From NCBI RefSeq assembly GCF_036013525.1, contig NZ_CP107853.1, positions 11,904,001 through 11,968,000 of the forward strand: DNA of 64,000 bases. The letters are read 5' to 3'. The translations under genes were made by a program, and so were the position numbers. Of this stretch, positions 42,423-54,300 are shown piece after piece. The notes under the pieces are model-generated. The model had not been told where the DNA came from. It saw only the letters and a program-made list of their open reading frames with translations, and did no database searches. The stretch is from Nonomuraea sp. NBC_00507. GTDB taxonomy: Bacteria; Actinomycetota; Actinomycetes; Streptosporangiales; Streptosporangiaceae. Position 1 is the stretch's first letter, and every line of letters begins with the position of its first letter.

Positions 42423-43189
42423 ACCGCCGGCTCGGGCTCGAGGTAGCGGTGCAACACCGGATGCCACCGGTTGGCGCGGCGGTCGCGGAGGGCGGCGACG
42501 GCGATGCAATATTTGCTCACACTCACCGGCCGCACCCCCATCCCCCATAACACCCGATCGACGGCCGCCTTGCCGTCCGCGGACTTCGACTCCAGCAGGA
42601 CCAGGTCCCGGCGGGCGGGCACGACCCGGCCCGCACCGCGGCAGACCAGACCGGTGTCGCAGGTGAGCCGGGCCATTCCTGCCCGGTCCACCAGGGTCAC
42701 CCTCTTGTAGTCGGTGGACAGGACCGGCCCCAGCGGGCGGGGCATGGTCAGGCGGAGCTCACGCACCAGGGTGTCGCTCACGAAGTCCAGCGCCTCCGCG
42801 GTGAGCGCGTGCGCCGGCGCGTCGTCGTAGGGGATGCGGTGTTTGTCGGTGCTGCCGCGTGCCCCGCTGAGCTTGAGCTCCAGCCACCGGCCGCCCCCGT
42901 CCAGGTACGTCCGCGTCCGGAGCTTGAACCGGCGGCGCCGGTCCTGCCGATGCTGCCGGAAGGTGACCAGGTCCGGCGTGTCGAAGTACGTCGAGGTGTA
43001 GCGGAACTGCCGCCGCCCGTCGATCCGCAACACCGCGAACCGGTCACCCAGCTCGGCGGCGAGCCTGACCATGGTCGCGGCCGGCACGATGTACTTGGAG
43101 TCCACCCGGCTCATCAGCTCCGGCACGTCCTCGAGCTCGATCGCCGCCGCCCCCGCGGCGACCCCGGCGAGCACCACGTCCGCGTTCAC
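42374..43189 (-). CDS. VTC-domain (polyphosphate polymerase-like) protein
   Basis: A 271-residue soluble protein with the triphosphate-tunnel fold pattern of VTC domains: Lys-Tyr-Ile-Val-Pro near 33, Arg-Tyr-Thr-Ser-Thr-Tyr-Phe-Asp-Thr near 64, repeated Arg/Lys-rich strands (Arg-Phe-Lys-Leu-Arg-Thr-Arg), Glu-Leu-Lys-Leu, and Glu-Ser-Lys-Ser near 200. In eukaryotes VTC makes polyphosphate; the bacterial versions are little studied. It overlaps the DUF4956 membrane gene by ATGA, a pairing seen widely, and is the last gene of a five-gene operon that includes a two-component system. Confidence 0.75.
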   Translation of the reverse strand: MNADVVLAGVAAGAAAIELEDVPELMSRVDSKYIVPAATMVRLAAELGDRFAVLRIDGRRQFRYTSTYFDTPDLVTFRQHRQDRRRRFKLRTRTYLDGGGRWLELKLSGARGSTDKHRIPYDDAPAHALTAEALDFVSDTLVRELRLTMPRPLGPVLSTDYKRVTLVDRAGMARLTCDTGLVCRGAGRVVPARRDLVLLESKSADGKAAVDRVLWGMGVRPVSVSKYCIAVAALRDRRANRWHPVLHRYLEPEPAVQTVMTTLPLACPSSR

Positions 43190-43743
43190 CGCACCCTCGC
43201 CTTCATGTCCGGCACCACGTAGCGCACGTCCACGACGGTCACGTCGCGTACGTAGTCCACCTGAGTGACCATGGCCTGCAGCACCCGGGCCCGCAGCCGG
43301 CTCTCCAGGTCGGCCTTCAGCAGCTCCGGGTCCGCGTGCACGACGTCCAGCGTCACGAGCTGCTGGCGGGTGCGGCCGAGCAGCCCGCGGTGGTCGGCGA
43401 CGTACATCACCGCGAGCAGCACCCCGTTCAGGGTGAGAGCCGTCAGCGGCATCGCCGCCGCGATCCCGTTGACCAGCCCCAGCACGATCGCGACAAAGTA
43501 GTAGGCGATCTCCTGCTGGGTGATCTCGCTGGAGCGCAGCCGGATGATCGACAGCAGCCCGAACAGCCCGAATCCGACGGCGATGTCGACCCGCTGGACA
43601 AGCAGCAGCGACACCACCGCGAAGATGCCCACGTTCAACGCAATGTAGGCGAACAGCAGATCGCGCCTGTGGTGGCGCCGATAGTAGATGCCGTAGGCGA
43701 GCAAGATGATCGCCACGAGGTCCATCGCCAGTCCGGTGAACAC
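43186..43743 (-). CDS. DUF4956 membrane protein
   Basis: A 185-residue protein with about four membrane segments in the first 120 residues. A conserved cytoplasmic segment Phe-Gly-Leu-Leu-Ser-Ile-Ile-Arg-Leu-Arg-Ser sits between them, and a soluble C-terminal domain follows. This matches DUF4956, usually encoded with a VTC-domain protein, as here. The pair may make, sense or anchor polyphosphate at the membrane; that is inference. Confidence 0.75.
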   Translation of the reverse strand: MFTGLAMDLVAIILLAYGIYYRRHHRRDLLFAYIALNVGIFAVVSLLLVQRVDIAVGFGLFGLLSIIRLRSSEITQQEIAYYFVAIVLGLVNGIAAAMPLTALTLNGVLLAVMYVADHRGLLGRTRQQLVTLDVVHADPELLKADLESRLRARVLQAMVTQVDYVRDVTVVDVRYVVPDMKARVR

Positions 43744-43813
43744 GGTCCCTCCTCTTTCTGTCCTGTTGATGAACAGCCTGGAGGAGCCCGGTGAAGCGGA
43801 TGTGAGGCGATGA

Positions 43814-44476
43814 TTAGGCGACTCTCATGCGGTATCCGGTGCCGCGTACGGTCTCGATCCGGTCCGCGCCGATCTTGCGACGCAGGTACCGCACGTAGAC
43901 GTCCACGACGTTCGAGCCGGGGTCGAAGTCGAACCCCCACACGTGGCTCAGCAGTTGCTCCCGGGTCAGCACCTGGTCCGGGTGCCGGCAGAAGATCTCC
44001 GCCAGCGCGAACTCCCTGGTGGACAGGTCCACCGCCCGATCCCCCACGTAAGCCCGCCTGGTCCGCAGATCCAGCGACAGATCCGACACGCGCAGCACGG
44101 TCACCTCGGGCGTGCGCTCGGCCCGCAGCCGCAGCCGCACGCGCGCCAGCAGTTCCTCGAAGGCGAAGGGCTTGGCGATGTAGTCGTCCGCGCCGCCCTC
44201 CAGCCCCGCCACGGTGTCGGTGACGCTGCCGCGGGCGGTCAGGATGATCACCGGGATGGTCACCTTGGACTCCCGCAACCGCCGCAACACCGTGAAGCCA
44301 TCGCTCAACGGCAACCCGATGTCCAGGATGAGCAGGTCGAACCCGCCCGCGCACGCCAGGTCGTACGCCGCGAGCCCGTCCCCCACCACGGCGGTCACGA
44401 ACCCGTTGGCCCGCAGCCCCTTCTCCACGAAGGAGGCGATCCTGGCCTCGTCCTCGGCGATCAGAATGCGGTTCAC
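43814..44476 (-). CDS. OmpR-family response regulator
   Basis: A 220-residue regulator. The receiver domain shows Glu8-Asp9, phospho-acceptor Asp52 in Leu-Ile-Leu-Asp-Ile-Gly-Leu-Pro, and Lys in Ala-Lys-Pro-Phe. A winged-helix DNA-binding domain follows, ending Thr-Val-Arg-Gly-Thr-Gly-Tyr-Arg-Met. GTG 44476 lies just after GGGAGG and inside the end of the kinase gene (4-base overlap). It probably controls its own operon and the DUF4956/VTC pair. Confidence 0.9.
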   Translation of the reverse strand: MNRILIAEDEARIASFVEKGLRANGFVTAVVGDGLAAYDLACAGGFDLLILDIGLPLSDGFTVLRRLRESKVTIPVIILTARGSVTDTVAGLEGGADDYIAKPFAFEELLARVRLRLRAERTPEVTVLRVSDLSLDLRTRRAYVGDRAVDLSTREFALAEIFCRHPDQVLTREQLLSHVWGFDFDPGSNVVDVYVRYLRRKIGADRIETVRGTGYRMRVA

Positions 44477-45855
44477 CGCACCTCCCACAGCGGGATGGAC
44501 ATGACAAAACAGGCCCCGCCGCCCGGGGCCTCGGTCACCTGTACCCAGCCCTCATGGGCCTCGGCGATGGATTTCACGATGGCCAGGCCGAGCCCGGACC
44601 CGTCATGGGCGCCGGTGCGGCCCGCCCCGCGGGTGAACCGGCCGAAGATGCGCTCCCGGTCGGCCGGCGCCACTCCGGGGCCGCTGTCGCGTACCCACAG
44701 CTCGGCCCGCCCGTCCCGGACGGCCGACCCCACGGCGATCAGGTCGCCGTCCTTCGTGTGCCGGAAAGCGTTGGCGACCAGCTGCATGAGCGCCTGCGTG
44801 AGCAGCTGGCGGTCGGCCGGCACGCGAGCCTCGGCCACCTCGTCCACCCGCCACTTCCGCTCGCCGAGCGCCCGCGCCTTGGCGACCACGCTGACCGTGA
44901 GGTCGGCCAGCTCGACGGTGTCCACGGCCAGGAAGCCCGGCTGCTCGGCCTTGGCGAGGGTGAGGAGGTCATCGACGATGCGGTTCATGCGCTCCAGCTC
45001 GTCGGTGACCAGGGCCAGCGTCTCAGCGCGGTCGGCCGGGTCGTCGCCCATGAGCTCGAGGTGGCCGCGGATGACGGTGATCGGCGTACGCAGCTCGTGC
45101 CCGGCGTCGTCGAGGAAGTTCCGCTGCGCCAAGAAGGCCCGTTCCAGCCGGTCCAGCATGTGGTTGAACGTGCCGGCGAGCGCGGCCACGTCGTCGTCAC
45201 CCGGCACGTCCAATCTGCGGGTCAGGTCGGAGGAGTCGCTGATCTGCTCGGCCGTCTGGCTGACCAGCCGGACCGGCGCCAGCACCCGCCCGGCCACGAA
45301 CCACCCGGCCGCCCCGGCCAGCGCCATCGCGGCCAGCGCGGACAACCCGAGCACCCGCACCGCCTCCACGATCTCACTACGGTGCCTGTCGTAGAAGATC
45401 GCCACCACGAGGTGGGCGGGGCGGGGGTCGGCGGTCACCCTGACCGGGATGACCGCGTAGCGGACCCTTCCCCCGGCGCTCTCGACATTCCCGCTGACCG
45501 TCCTGGTGGCCGCGGCCAGCCGCGCCACCAGGTCGTCGTCGGTGTCGAGACGCACGGGCGGCGGGATCGCCGTGATCCTGTGGGGCTGGCCGTCGACGAT
45601 GCTGAAGAAGGTCTCATGCCGGTCCGGCGAGTTGATCGCGAGGTACCCCTCGAGCAGGACCTCGACGTCCGTGACGGCACGGTTGTTGTCCGCGTAGCTC
45701 CGCAGCTTGTCGACCTCGTTCTCGAGCTCGTGCCGCACCCGGTTGTCCAGGCCGGTCTGCAGGAAGGTCCAGGTCGCGAAGATCGAGACTGACAGGGCGA
45801 GGCCGACGACGACGAGCATCCAGCCCACGATCCGGGCACGGGCGCTCACTCGCAT
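44473..45855 (-). CDS. Membrane sensor histidine kinase
   Basis: A 460-residue kinase. An N-terminal membrane segment, an outer sensor domain (about 35-165), a second membrane segment, a HAMP domain, a HisKA box His253-Glu-Leu-Arg-Thr-Pro and an ATP-binding domain with Asn-Ala-Phe-Arg-His and Gly-Ser-Gly-Leu-Gly-Leu are visible. It is the sensor for the adjacent OmpR-type regulator. Immediately upstream is a secreted protein with an Asp-rich tail, so the sensed signal may involve cations or that protein. Confidence 0.9.
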   Translation of the reverse strand: MRVSARARIVGWMLVVVGLALSVSIFATWTFLQTGLDNRVRHELENEVDKLRSYADNNRAVTDVEVLLEGYLAINSPDRHETFFSIVDGQPHRITAIPPPVRLDTDDDLVARLAAATRTVSGNVESAGGRVRYAVIPVRVTADPRPAHLVVAIFYDRHRSEIVEAVRVLGLSALAAMALAGAAGWFVAGRVLAPVRLVSQTAEQISDSSDLTRRLDVPGDDDVAALAGTFNHMLDRLERAFLAQRNFLDDAGHELRTPITVIRGHLELMGDDPADRAETLALVTDELERMNRIVDDLLTLAKAEQPGFLAVDTVELADLTVSVVAKARALGERKWRVDEVAEARVPADRQLLTQALMQLVANAFRHTKDGDLIAVGSAVRDGRAELWVRDSGPGVAPADRERIFGRFTRGAGRTGAHDGSGLGLAIVKSIAEAHEGWVQVTEAPGGGACFVMSIPLWEVR

Positions 45856-45867
45856 ACGGCCTTCCCA

Positions 45868-46221
45868 TCAGTCATCACCGTCATCGTCCCCGCCGTCGTC
45901 GCCGTCGTCATCGTCACCATCATCGCCGCCGGGCCTGGGAGACGGCGGTTTGACCGGCTCGGCCTTGGTCTTGCGCGGGGCAGGCCGCTTGCTCTCGGTC
46001 CGCTCGGACGTGCCGGCCGCATCGCCCGGCTGGCTCCGGCCAGGCGACGGGGATTGACTTCGATCAGCCGCCGGCGAGGCCGGGGCCGAAGGGGACGGCG
46101 TGACCACGACGGGCTCACCCAGGTCAGACCCTTGATCGGCCGCATTGACCAGTCCCACCGACAGCAGCCCGGCCACCGCCACACCCAGTCCGAGGAGCAT
46201 CACCATCGCCCGCTGTTTCAT
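45868..46221 (-). CDS. Small exported protein with Asp-rich C-terminal tail
   Basis: A 117-residue protein with a signal sequence or anchor (residues 1-25, ending Val-Asn-Ala-Ala). A Pro/Ser-rich spacer and a basic Lys/Arg/Pro patch follow, and then a tail of almost pure Asp and Gly with 15 or so aspartates. The tail could bind calcium, magnesium or other cations, or mimic polyphosphate. It lies 12 bases before the sensor kinase and is probably the first gene of the operon. No family recognised. ATG 46221 is chosen since the signal peptide starts there; the frame is open to 46266. Confidence 0.6.
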   Translation of the reverse strand: MKQRAMVMLLGLGVAVAGLLSVGLVNAADQGSDLGEPVVVTPSPSAPASPAADRSQSPSPGRSQPGDAAGTSERTESKRPAPRKTKAEPVKPPSPRPGGDDGDDDDGDDGGDDDGDD

Positions 46222-46298
46222 GCCATCGACCTTGACGCCCTTCGAGGAGACCACGCTGAAGCCCAAATGAGAAAGCTCTCATCTGATCACGCTTTGTA

Positions 46299-46313
46299 TA
46301 GAATATGGTTCTA
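46299..46313. promoter_or_regulatory. TetR/KstR-like palindrome before SDR gene
   Basis: TAGAATATGGTTCTA has perfect 5-base arms (TAGAA/TTCTA) in an AT-rich stretch 33 bases before the SDR start. It resembles the TAGAACNNGTTCTA site of KstR-type regulators but has a 5-base spacer. Confidence 0.4.
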
Positions 46314-46345
46314 CATACCGGGCGGTCGGTTCAGGAGGAGCATCC

Positions 46346-47127
46346 ATGCAGGTGCGGGACAAGGTCGTCGTGGTCACGGGTGCGGCGGGCGGGATCGGCC
46401 GGGCGCTGGCCCTGCGGTTCGCCGCGGAAGGCGCGGCGGGGGTGGTGGTCGCCGACCTCGACGAGGCGGGCGCGAGCGCGGTGGCCAAGGAGATCGGCGA
46501 GCGCGCGGTGCCCGCCCGGGTGGACGTGGCATCGGAGGCAGACGTCGCCGCCCTGGTGGACACCCCGTTCGGCCCCGTCGACCTGTTCTGCTCCAACGCC
46601 GGCATCATCGGCGGCCACGGCCTGGACGCCCCCGACCAGGAGTGGAGCGACCTGTACGCGATCAACGTCCTGGCCCACGTGTACGCCGCCCGCGCCGCCG
46701 TCCCCTCCATGATCGCCCGCGGCGGCGGCTACCTCCTGAACACCTGCTCCGCGGCCGGCCTGATCGGCTGCCCCGGAGACGCCCCGTACGCGGTCACGAA
46801 GGCGGCGGCGATCGCGTTCGCCGAGTGGGTCGCCATGCACTACAGCTCCCAGGGCATCAAGGTCAGCGTGTTGTGCCCGCAAGGGGTGCGGACGAACATG
46901 TACGAGCGCGGCCAGGAGGAGGACCACCTGACCGCCCGCGCGGTGGGCGCGTCGGGCACGATCCTCGACCCGGCCGACGTGGCCACCACCGTCGTCGAGG
47001 GCCTGGCGGCCGAGCGCTTCCACATATTCCCGCACCCGGAGGTGGCGGAGTTCGCGCGCCGCAAGGCGGAGGATCCCGACCGATGGCTGGCCGGGATGTC
47101 GCGCTTCATCGACTCCCTGACGACGTC

Positions 47128-47131
<4 letters not shown>
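46346..47131 (+). CDS. SDR-family oxidoreductase
   Basis: A 261-residue classical SDR: Thr-Gly-Ala-Ala-Gly-Gly-Ile-Gly (11-18), Asp after the second strand (Ala-Asp-Leu-Asp, implying NAD), Ser-Asn-Ala-Gly, and catalytic Ser...Tyr-Ala-Val-Thr-Lys. The tail past the active site resembles SDRs used on bulky alcohols or steroids. AGGAGGAG precedes ATG 46346. Its stop overlaps the next gene (ATGA), so the two are coupled. Confidence 0.85.
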
Positions 47132-50293
<3,162 letters not shown>

Positions 50294-50331
50294 CGAGCGC
50301 CCTGGGCGGTACGTCCCCATCAGGGGAAACC

Positions 50332-50685
50332 ATGATGAAGATAGCCGCTGTCGCAGGACTCGTGGTGGTGGCCGCGTTGGGAGGGACCACCGCCGCTGGG
50401 GACGGCATGGACAAGCACGAAGTCAGCCAGGAGCAGTTCGACACCTTGATGGCCCAATGCCGCTACGCCAACACGGCGCGGGCGCGGACCCAGTGCCGCA
50501 CGGACGTCAAGGCCATGTACCGGATCGGAGAGGCCGACCCCACGCTCGACTGCCGCACGTACTCCGGCGTGTCCGTCTGCGGCACGCTGAAGCTCAGCAG
50601 AGCCGAGCGCCAGTGCACCAAGGACTCCACGGACAAAGGGCTGCCGTTCCGCCGGGCAGAGGTGGAGTGCTTCGCGTTTACCTGA
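50332..50685 (+). CDS. Small secreted six-cysteine protein
   Basis: A 117-residue protein with a signal peptide ending near residue 22 (Thr-Ala-Ala-Gly). The mature part has six cysteines spaced Cys-Arg-Tyr, Cys-Arg-Thr, Cys-Arg-Thr-Tyr, Val-Cys-Gly, Cys-Thr-Lys and Glu-Cys-Phe, which could form three disulfides. No family recognised. The start ATG-ATG lies behind GGGGAAA. A universal stress gene follows 12 bases later. Confidence 0.6.
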   Translation: MMKIAAVAGLVVVAALGGTTAAGDGMDKHEVSQEQFDTLMAQCRYANTARARTQCRTDVKAMYRIGEADPTLDCRTYSGVSVCGTLKLSRAERQCTKDSTDKGLPFRRAEVECFAFT

Positions 50686-50697
50686 AAGGCGGTCGTC

Positions 50698-51534
50698 GTG
50701 ATCATCGTTGGGGTGGACGGCTCACGCACCGGGCTGGAAGCCGCCGCGTGGGCTACTGCCGAGGCCGCCCTTCGACGCACGCGGCTCGTCGTGGCCCACG
50801 CCGTGGCCAAGTGGGTGTACGAGGACACGCCCAGCAGCCACTACGCCGAGGTCAGGCGATGGATGCGCGAGGGCGCCACCACAGTGCTCGCGGCGGCCGA
50901 GGACCGGGTCCGTCGCGAGCACCCGGAGGTGGAGGTGACCACCGAGCTGCTGCCCGGCGATCCCCGCACTGCGTTGATCCACGCCTCCGAAGGCGCCGAG
51001 CTGCTGGTCGTGGGCAGCCGCGGCATCGGCGGCATCCGCGGGCTGCTGGTCGGGTCCGTCGCGCACGGAGTGGCCGCGCACGCCCGTACGAACGTGGTCC
51101 TCATCCGTGAGCTGCCCCGGCCGCCGCGCAGGGAAATCGTGGCCGGGGTGGACGGCTCGCCCGGCGGGCTGTGCGCACTCGACTTCGCCCTCACCGAGGC
51201 CGAGTTGCACGGTGCGCGGGTGCGTGCCGTACAGGCGTGGGCCTGGCCGCACCCGAGCGGCTTCGAACCGGCCGACCCCAACGGCGAGCAGAACGCCCTC
51301 CGGGCGCTGCAGAAGCTGACCGCCGACGGCCGGTCGCGGCATCCAGGGGTGGAGGTGGTGGCCGAGGTCGTCCACGGGCACCCCATCGAGGTGCTCAAGG
51401 AAGCGGCTGCGCGGGCCGACCTGCTGGTAGTGGGGACGCGCGGGCACGGTCAGCTGACTGGGATGATCATGGGTTCGATCAGCCACGCCCTGCTCCACCA
51501 CGCGTCGTGCCCGCTCGCCATCGTCCGCCCCTGA
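50698..51534 (+). CDS. Universal stress protein, two UspA domains
   Basis: A 278-residue tandem UspA protein. Each half starts with a Val-Gly-Val-Asp-Gly-Ser strand and ends with the ATP-binding Gly-x2-Gly-x9-Gly-Ser motif: Gly-Ser-Arg-Gly-Ile-Gly-Gly near 106 and Gly-Thr-Arg-Gly-His-Gly near 248. Such proteins are induced under starvation and low oxygen in actinobacteria. The GTG start is close to the preceding gene. Confidence 0.9.
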   Translation: MIIVGVDGSRTGLEAAAWATAEAALRRTRLVVAHAVAKWVYEDTPSSHYAEVRRWMREGATTVLAAAEDRVRREHPEVEVTTELLPGDPRTALIHASEGAELLVVGSRGIGGIRGLLVGSVAHGVAAHARTNVVLIRELPRPPRREIVAGVDGSPGGLCALDFALTEAELHGARVRAVQAWAWPHPSGFEPADPNGEQNALRALQKLTADGRSRHPGVEVVAEVVHGHPIEVLKEAAARADLLVVGTRGHGQLTGMIMGSISHALLHHASCPLAIVRP

Positions 51535-51657
51535 CTTGAAAGTTACATCCCGGATCGCGCATCGCCGCAGGTCGCGTCCCTCTGCCCAGGCAGCCGCCTT
51601 CCCGTCTCCGAGCCGCGCTCTTACGATCAACGCCAGGCGACGACGGGAGCGCGGACG

Positions 51658-52713
51658 ATGCGGAAGACCTGGGCGTTACTGGCGGCGTTGCTCGCGACGG
51701 CCGGCGCAGTGCTGTTCTTGACGACCACCCCGGCCAGCGCCGCCGCCATCAGGGTCATGCCCCTGGGCGACTCGATCACCGGCTCCCCCGGCTGCTGGCG
51801 GGCCCTGCTCTGGAACAAGCTCCAGAGCACCGGCTACACGGACGTCGACTTCGTCGGCACCCTCCCGGCGCAGGGCTGCTCGGTCCCGTACGACGGCGAC
51901 AACGAGGGACACGGCGGCTACCTGGCCACGAACGTCGCCAACCAGAACCAACTGCCCGGCTGGCTCGCCGCGACCCGGCCCGACATCGTCATGATGCATT
52001 TCGGCACCAACGACGTGTGGAGCAACATCCCGCCCGCGACGATCCTCAGCGCGTACACCACGCTGGTGAACCAGATGCGGGCGAGCAACCCCGCCATGAA
52101 GATCCTCGTCGCCAAGATCATCCCGATGAACCCGTCCACGTGCGCCGAATGCGCCCAGCGCGCCGTGAACCTGAACGACGCCATCCCCGGCTGGGCCGCC
52201 ACCACCTCCACCCAGCAGTCGCCGATCACGGTGGTGGACCAGTGGACGGGGTTCAGCACCAGCACGGACACGTACGACGGAGTGCACCCGAACGCGGCGG
52301 GCGACCAGAAGATCTCCGACAAGTGGTACCCGGCCCTGGTGAACGCCCTGTCCGGCGTAACCCCGTCGCCCACCGTAACCCCGACCGTAACCCCCACCGT
52401 CACCCCCACCGGCACTGGCGGATGCACGGCCGCGTACAAGAACGTCGGCCAGTGGCAGGGCGGCTTCCAGGGCGAGGTCACCGTCAAGAACACCGGCACC
52501 GCGCCGATGAACGGATGGACGGTCCGGTGGGCGTTCGCCAACGGGCAGCAGATCAGCCAGATCTGGAACGGCACGCTGAGCGCGAGCGGCGCGGACGTGA
52601 CGGTGCGTAACGTGAGCTGGAACGGCTCGCTGGCACCCGGCGCCACGGCCACATTCGGCTTCCTCGCCTCCTGGAACGGCGCCAACACCGCCCCCGCGCC
52701 GACCTGCGCCTAG
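51658..52713 (+). CDS. Secreted SGNH/GDSL esterase with CBM2
   Basis: A 351-residue secreted carbohydrate-active enzyme. After a signal peptide (1-29) comes an SGNH hydrolase of the CE3-like type: Gly-Asp-Ser at 36-38 (nucleophile Ser38), Gly-Thr-Asn-Asp in block III, and Asp-Gly-Val-His-Pro in block V. A Thr-Pro-Thr-Val linker (about 233-256) leads to a family-2 carbohydrate-binding module with paired end cysteines (Gly-Gly-Cys-Thr ... Pro-Thr-Cys-Ala) and surface Trp residues for cellulose or xylan. Likely an acetyl-xylan esterase. Confidence 0.85.
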   Translation: MRKTWALLAALLATAGAVLFLTTTPASAAAIRVMPLGDSITGSPGCWRALLWNKLQSTGYTDVDFVGTLPAQGCSVPYDGDNEGHGGYLATNVANQNQLPGWLAATRPDIVMMHFGTNDVWSNIPPATILSAYTTLVNQMRASNPAMKILVAKIIPMNPSTCAECAQRAVNLNDAIPGWAATTSTQQSPITVVDQWTGFSTSTDTYDGVHPNAAGDQKISDKWYPALVNALSGVTPSPTVTPTVTPTVTPTGTGGCTAAYKNVGQWQGGFQGEVTVKNTGTAPMNGWTVRWAFANGQQISQIWNGTLSASGADVTVRNVSWNGSLAPGATATFGFLASWNGANTAPAPTCA

Positions 52714-52731
52714 CAGCTCGTCATGACGTCG

Positions 52732-52787
52732 TCACGATGGGGGCGCCTTCACTGGCCTGTCACTATGGGGGCACCTTCACTGGCCTG
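52732..52787 (-). repeat. 28-bp tandem duplication at the AIM24 gene 3' end
   Basis: Two 28-bp copies (52732-52759 and 52760-52787) differ at two bases. Since 28 is not a multiple of three, the duplication shifts the frame and supplies a new stop (52749-52751), changing the last residues from an inferred Val-Thr-Thr-Ser to Val-Thr-Gly-Gln. Confidence 0.85.
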
Positions 52788-53414
52788 CACCAGCACGAAG
52801 CCCTGCCCCCTGAACGCCAGCTGCATGGCCTCCCCGCTCCCCCGCCCGATCAACGCCCCCACCTTCATCGTCCGGTTGACCCCGACCTGAAGCCCCGTGC
52901 TCCAGCAGACCGCCGACTGCCCGTCCGCGAACGTCGGCATGCGGGCGACATCGAGGAGCACCGGCGTGCCGTGCGTGGTCACCGCCACCCACCCCGTCCC
53001 CGTGACCGTCGTGTTGAACAGCCCACCCGCAGCCACCCCAGCCCCTTGCACCCGCTGAATGTCCCAAGTGAGCTGCGGCTGAAACGCCAGCAGATTCCGC
53101 CCGTTGACGGTCAGCCCTTCGTTCTCCAGGTAGAACAGGTGAATGTCGTCGGCATTGTCGGCCAGGTAGAGCAGGCCCTCACCACGGACCCGCATGAGCG
53201 AGGCGCCCTCACCGGTGACGGCCTTCTTGAACAGCTTGCCGAGCCCTCCTGCGCCCTCGTAATCGAAGTCCATCTGCCCCTGAAAGGCGACCATCGAGCC
53301 TTGTTTGGCGAGCACCTCATGAGGCAACTGGACCCGCAACATCTTCTTGTTCTCCAGCGCGAACCCACCGGGCAGCGGCTGGCCGTCGAGATTGCCGAAA
53401 ATCGAGCTACGCAC
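52749..53414 (-). CDS. AIM24-family protein
   Basis: A 221-residue beta-rich protein like bacterial TIGR00266/AIM24 members. It has Gly-Gln-Met-Asp-Phe-Asp, Leu-Ala-Asp-Asn-Ala-Asp-Asp-Ile-His, Ala-Gly-Gly-Leu-Phe-Asn and Gly-Ser-Gly-Glu blocks and no signal peptide. The role of bacterial AIM24 proteins is unclear. The C-terminus is altered by a 28-bp duplication. Confidence 0.8.
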   Translation of the reverse strand: MRSSIFGNLDGQPLPGGFALENKKMLRVQLPHEVLAKQGSMVAFQGQMDFDYEGAGGLGKLFKKAVTGEGASLMRVRGEGLLYLADNADDIHLFYLENEGLTVNGRNLLAFQPQLTWDIQRVQGAGVAAGGLFNTTVTGTGWVAVTTHGTPVLLDVARMPTFADGQSAVCWSTGLQVGVNRTMKVGALIGRGSGEAMQLAFRGQGFVLVQASEGAPIVTGQ

Positions 53415-53514
53415 GATTCAACCCTTCGAACGGGAATGTTGCCGCCAGCGTACGGAAGAGCCCTACCACCCGCGCACGCGCCTCGTCGACCAAGCGCAGA
53501 GCCACGCTGGCTTC

Positions 53515-54159
53515 CTACGCACGGCGCCTCCGTAGTGCTGCTCCCGCGATGATGAAGCCGATCAGGTACGGATAGATGATTCCGCGTTCGAAGAGGCCGA
53601 TGAGGACGCCGGCATCCGAGACGAGGATGGTTCCGAAGGCCATCAGCGAGACCAAGCCGAGTATCCCGAACACCACCAGGGCCCGGCCCAGTCTGGGGGA
53701 GATTCCTAGGAGCTGATGCGCCCTGCCGATCAGGATGGAAAGCACGTTGCCGGGGATGAACACCATGAGAGCGCCCAGCCCGTGGTAGTCGGTCGTGCCG
53801 TTGTCGTCAGACCCCGGAAACACTCCCACCAGCATGCCGCCGACCGCCAGCAGCACCGCCGTCGCGGCCATCGCCCAGCGCCGCCTGCCCGGCAGTCCCC
53901 TCAGCATGACGACGCCGCTCAGCGCGGCGAGCCCGAACAAGAAGAAGCCGGTATTCATCACCGTCGCGAGCGGGGAGTAGATGAACTGCCCAAACGCCGT
54001 TAGGGGGCCGTGAACCCCGAGGTTGCTGATGAAGTGGTGCGTGTAGCTGTAGGGCGGATCCGTCCATGCTGCGGCGGCGATGACCTCGGCGGTGAAGAAG
54101 ATGCCTCCGCTGGCGATGAGCGCCGTCCCCGCCCCGCGGCGCTGCTTGATGTCGTTCAA
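53515..54159 (-). CDS. DUF998-type membrane protein
   Basis: A 214-residue protein with six membrane segments, starting Ile-Lys-Gln-Arg-Arg-Gly and containing Tyr-Thr-His-His-Phe-Ile-Ser-Asn-Leu-Gly in the first outer loop and Asp-Tyr-His-Gly-Leu-Gly-Ala in the second. These fit DUF998 (YwaF-like) proteins of unknown role. The start is TTG at 54159, chosen because AGGAGG lies 5 bases before it; the frame open to 54498 has no signal of its own. It is divergent from the SARP gene and shares its promoter region with 11-bp repeats. Confidence 0.7.
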   Translation of the reverse strand: MNDIKQRRGAGTALIASGGIFFTAEVIAAAAWTDPPYSYTHHFISNLGVHGPLTAFGQFIYSPLATVMNTGFFLFGLAALSGVVMLRGLPGRRRWAMAATAVLLAVGGMLVGVFPGSDDNGTTDYHGLGALMVFIPGNVLSILIGRAHQLLGISPRLGRALVVFGILGLVSLMAFGTILVSDAGVLIGLFERGIIYPYLIGFIIAGAALRRRRA

Positions 54160-54206
54160 GGTTTCCTCCTGTGGTTGGCATGTGAAGACTGAGGCGGGTC
54201 GCTCAC

Positions 54207-54239
54207 ACGGGGCACACACGGGGCACACGCGGGGCACAC
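54207..54239. promoter_or_regulatory. Three 11-bp direct repeats in SARP/DUF998 divergent promoter
   Basis: ACGGGGCACAC occurs at 54207-54217 and 54218-54228, and GCGGGGCACAC at 54229-54239. SARP regulators are known to bind heptamer repeats spaced at 11 bp, so this is a likely binding site for the SARP encoded 61 bases downstream. Confidence 0.55.
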
Positions 54240-54300
54240 GCGGCGCTGACACGGACGCCCCGATTTGGGGCCTTGCGGGTGAGCGCGCGAAAATCGGGGA

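Noticed and set aside
43810..45792. Long plus-strand frames through the two-component genes
   Set aside because: Antisense to a response regulator and kinase with complete motifs.
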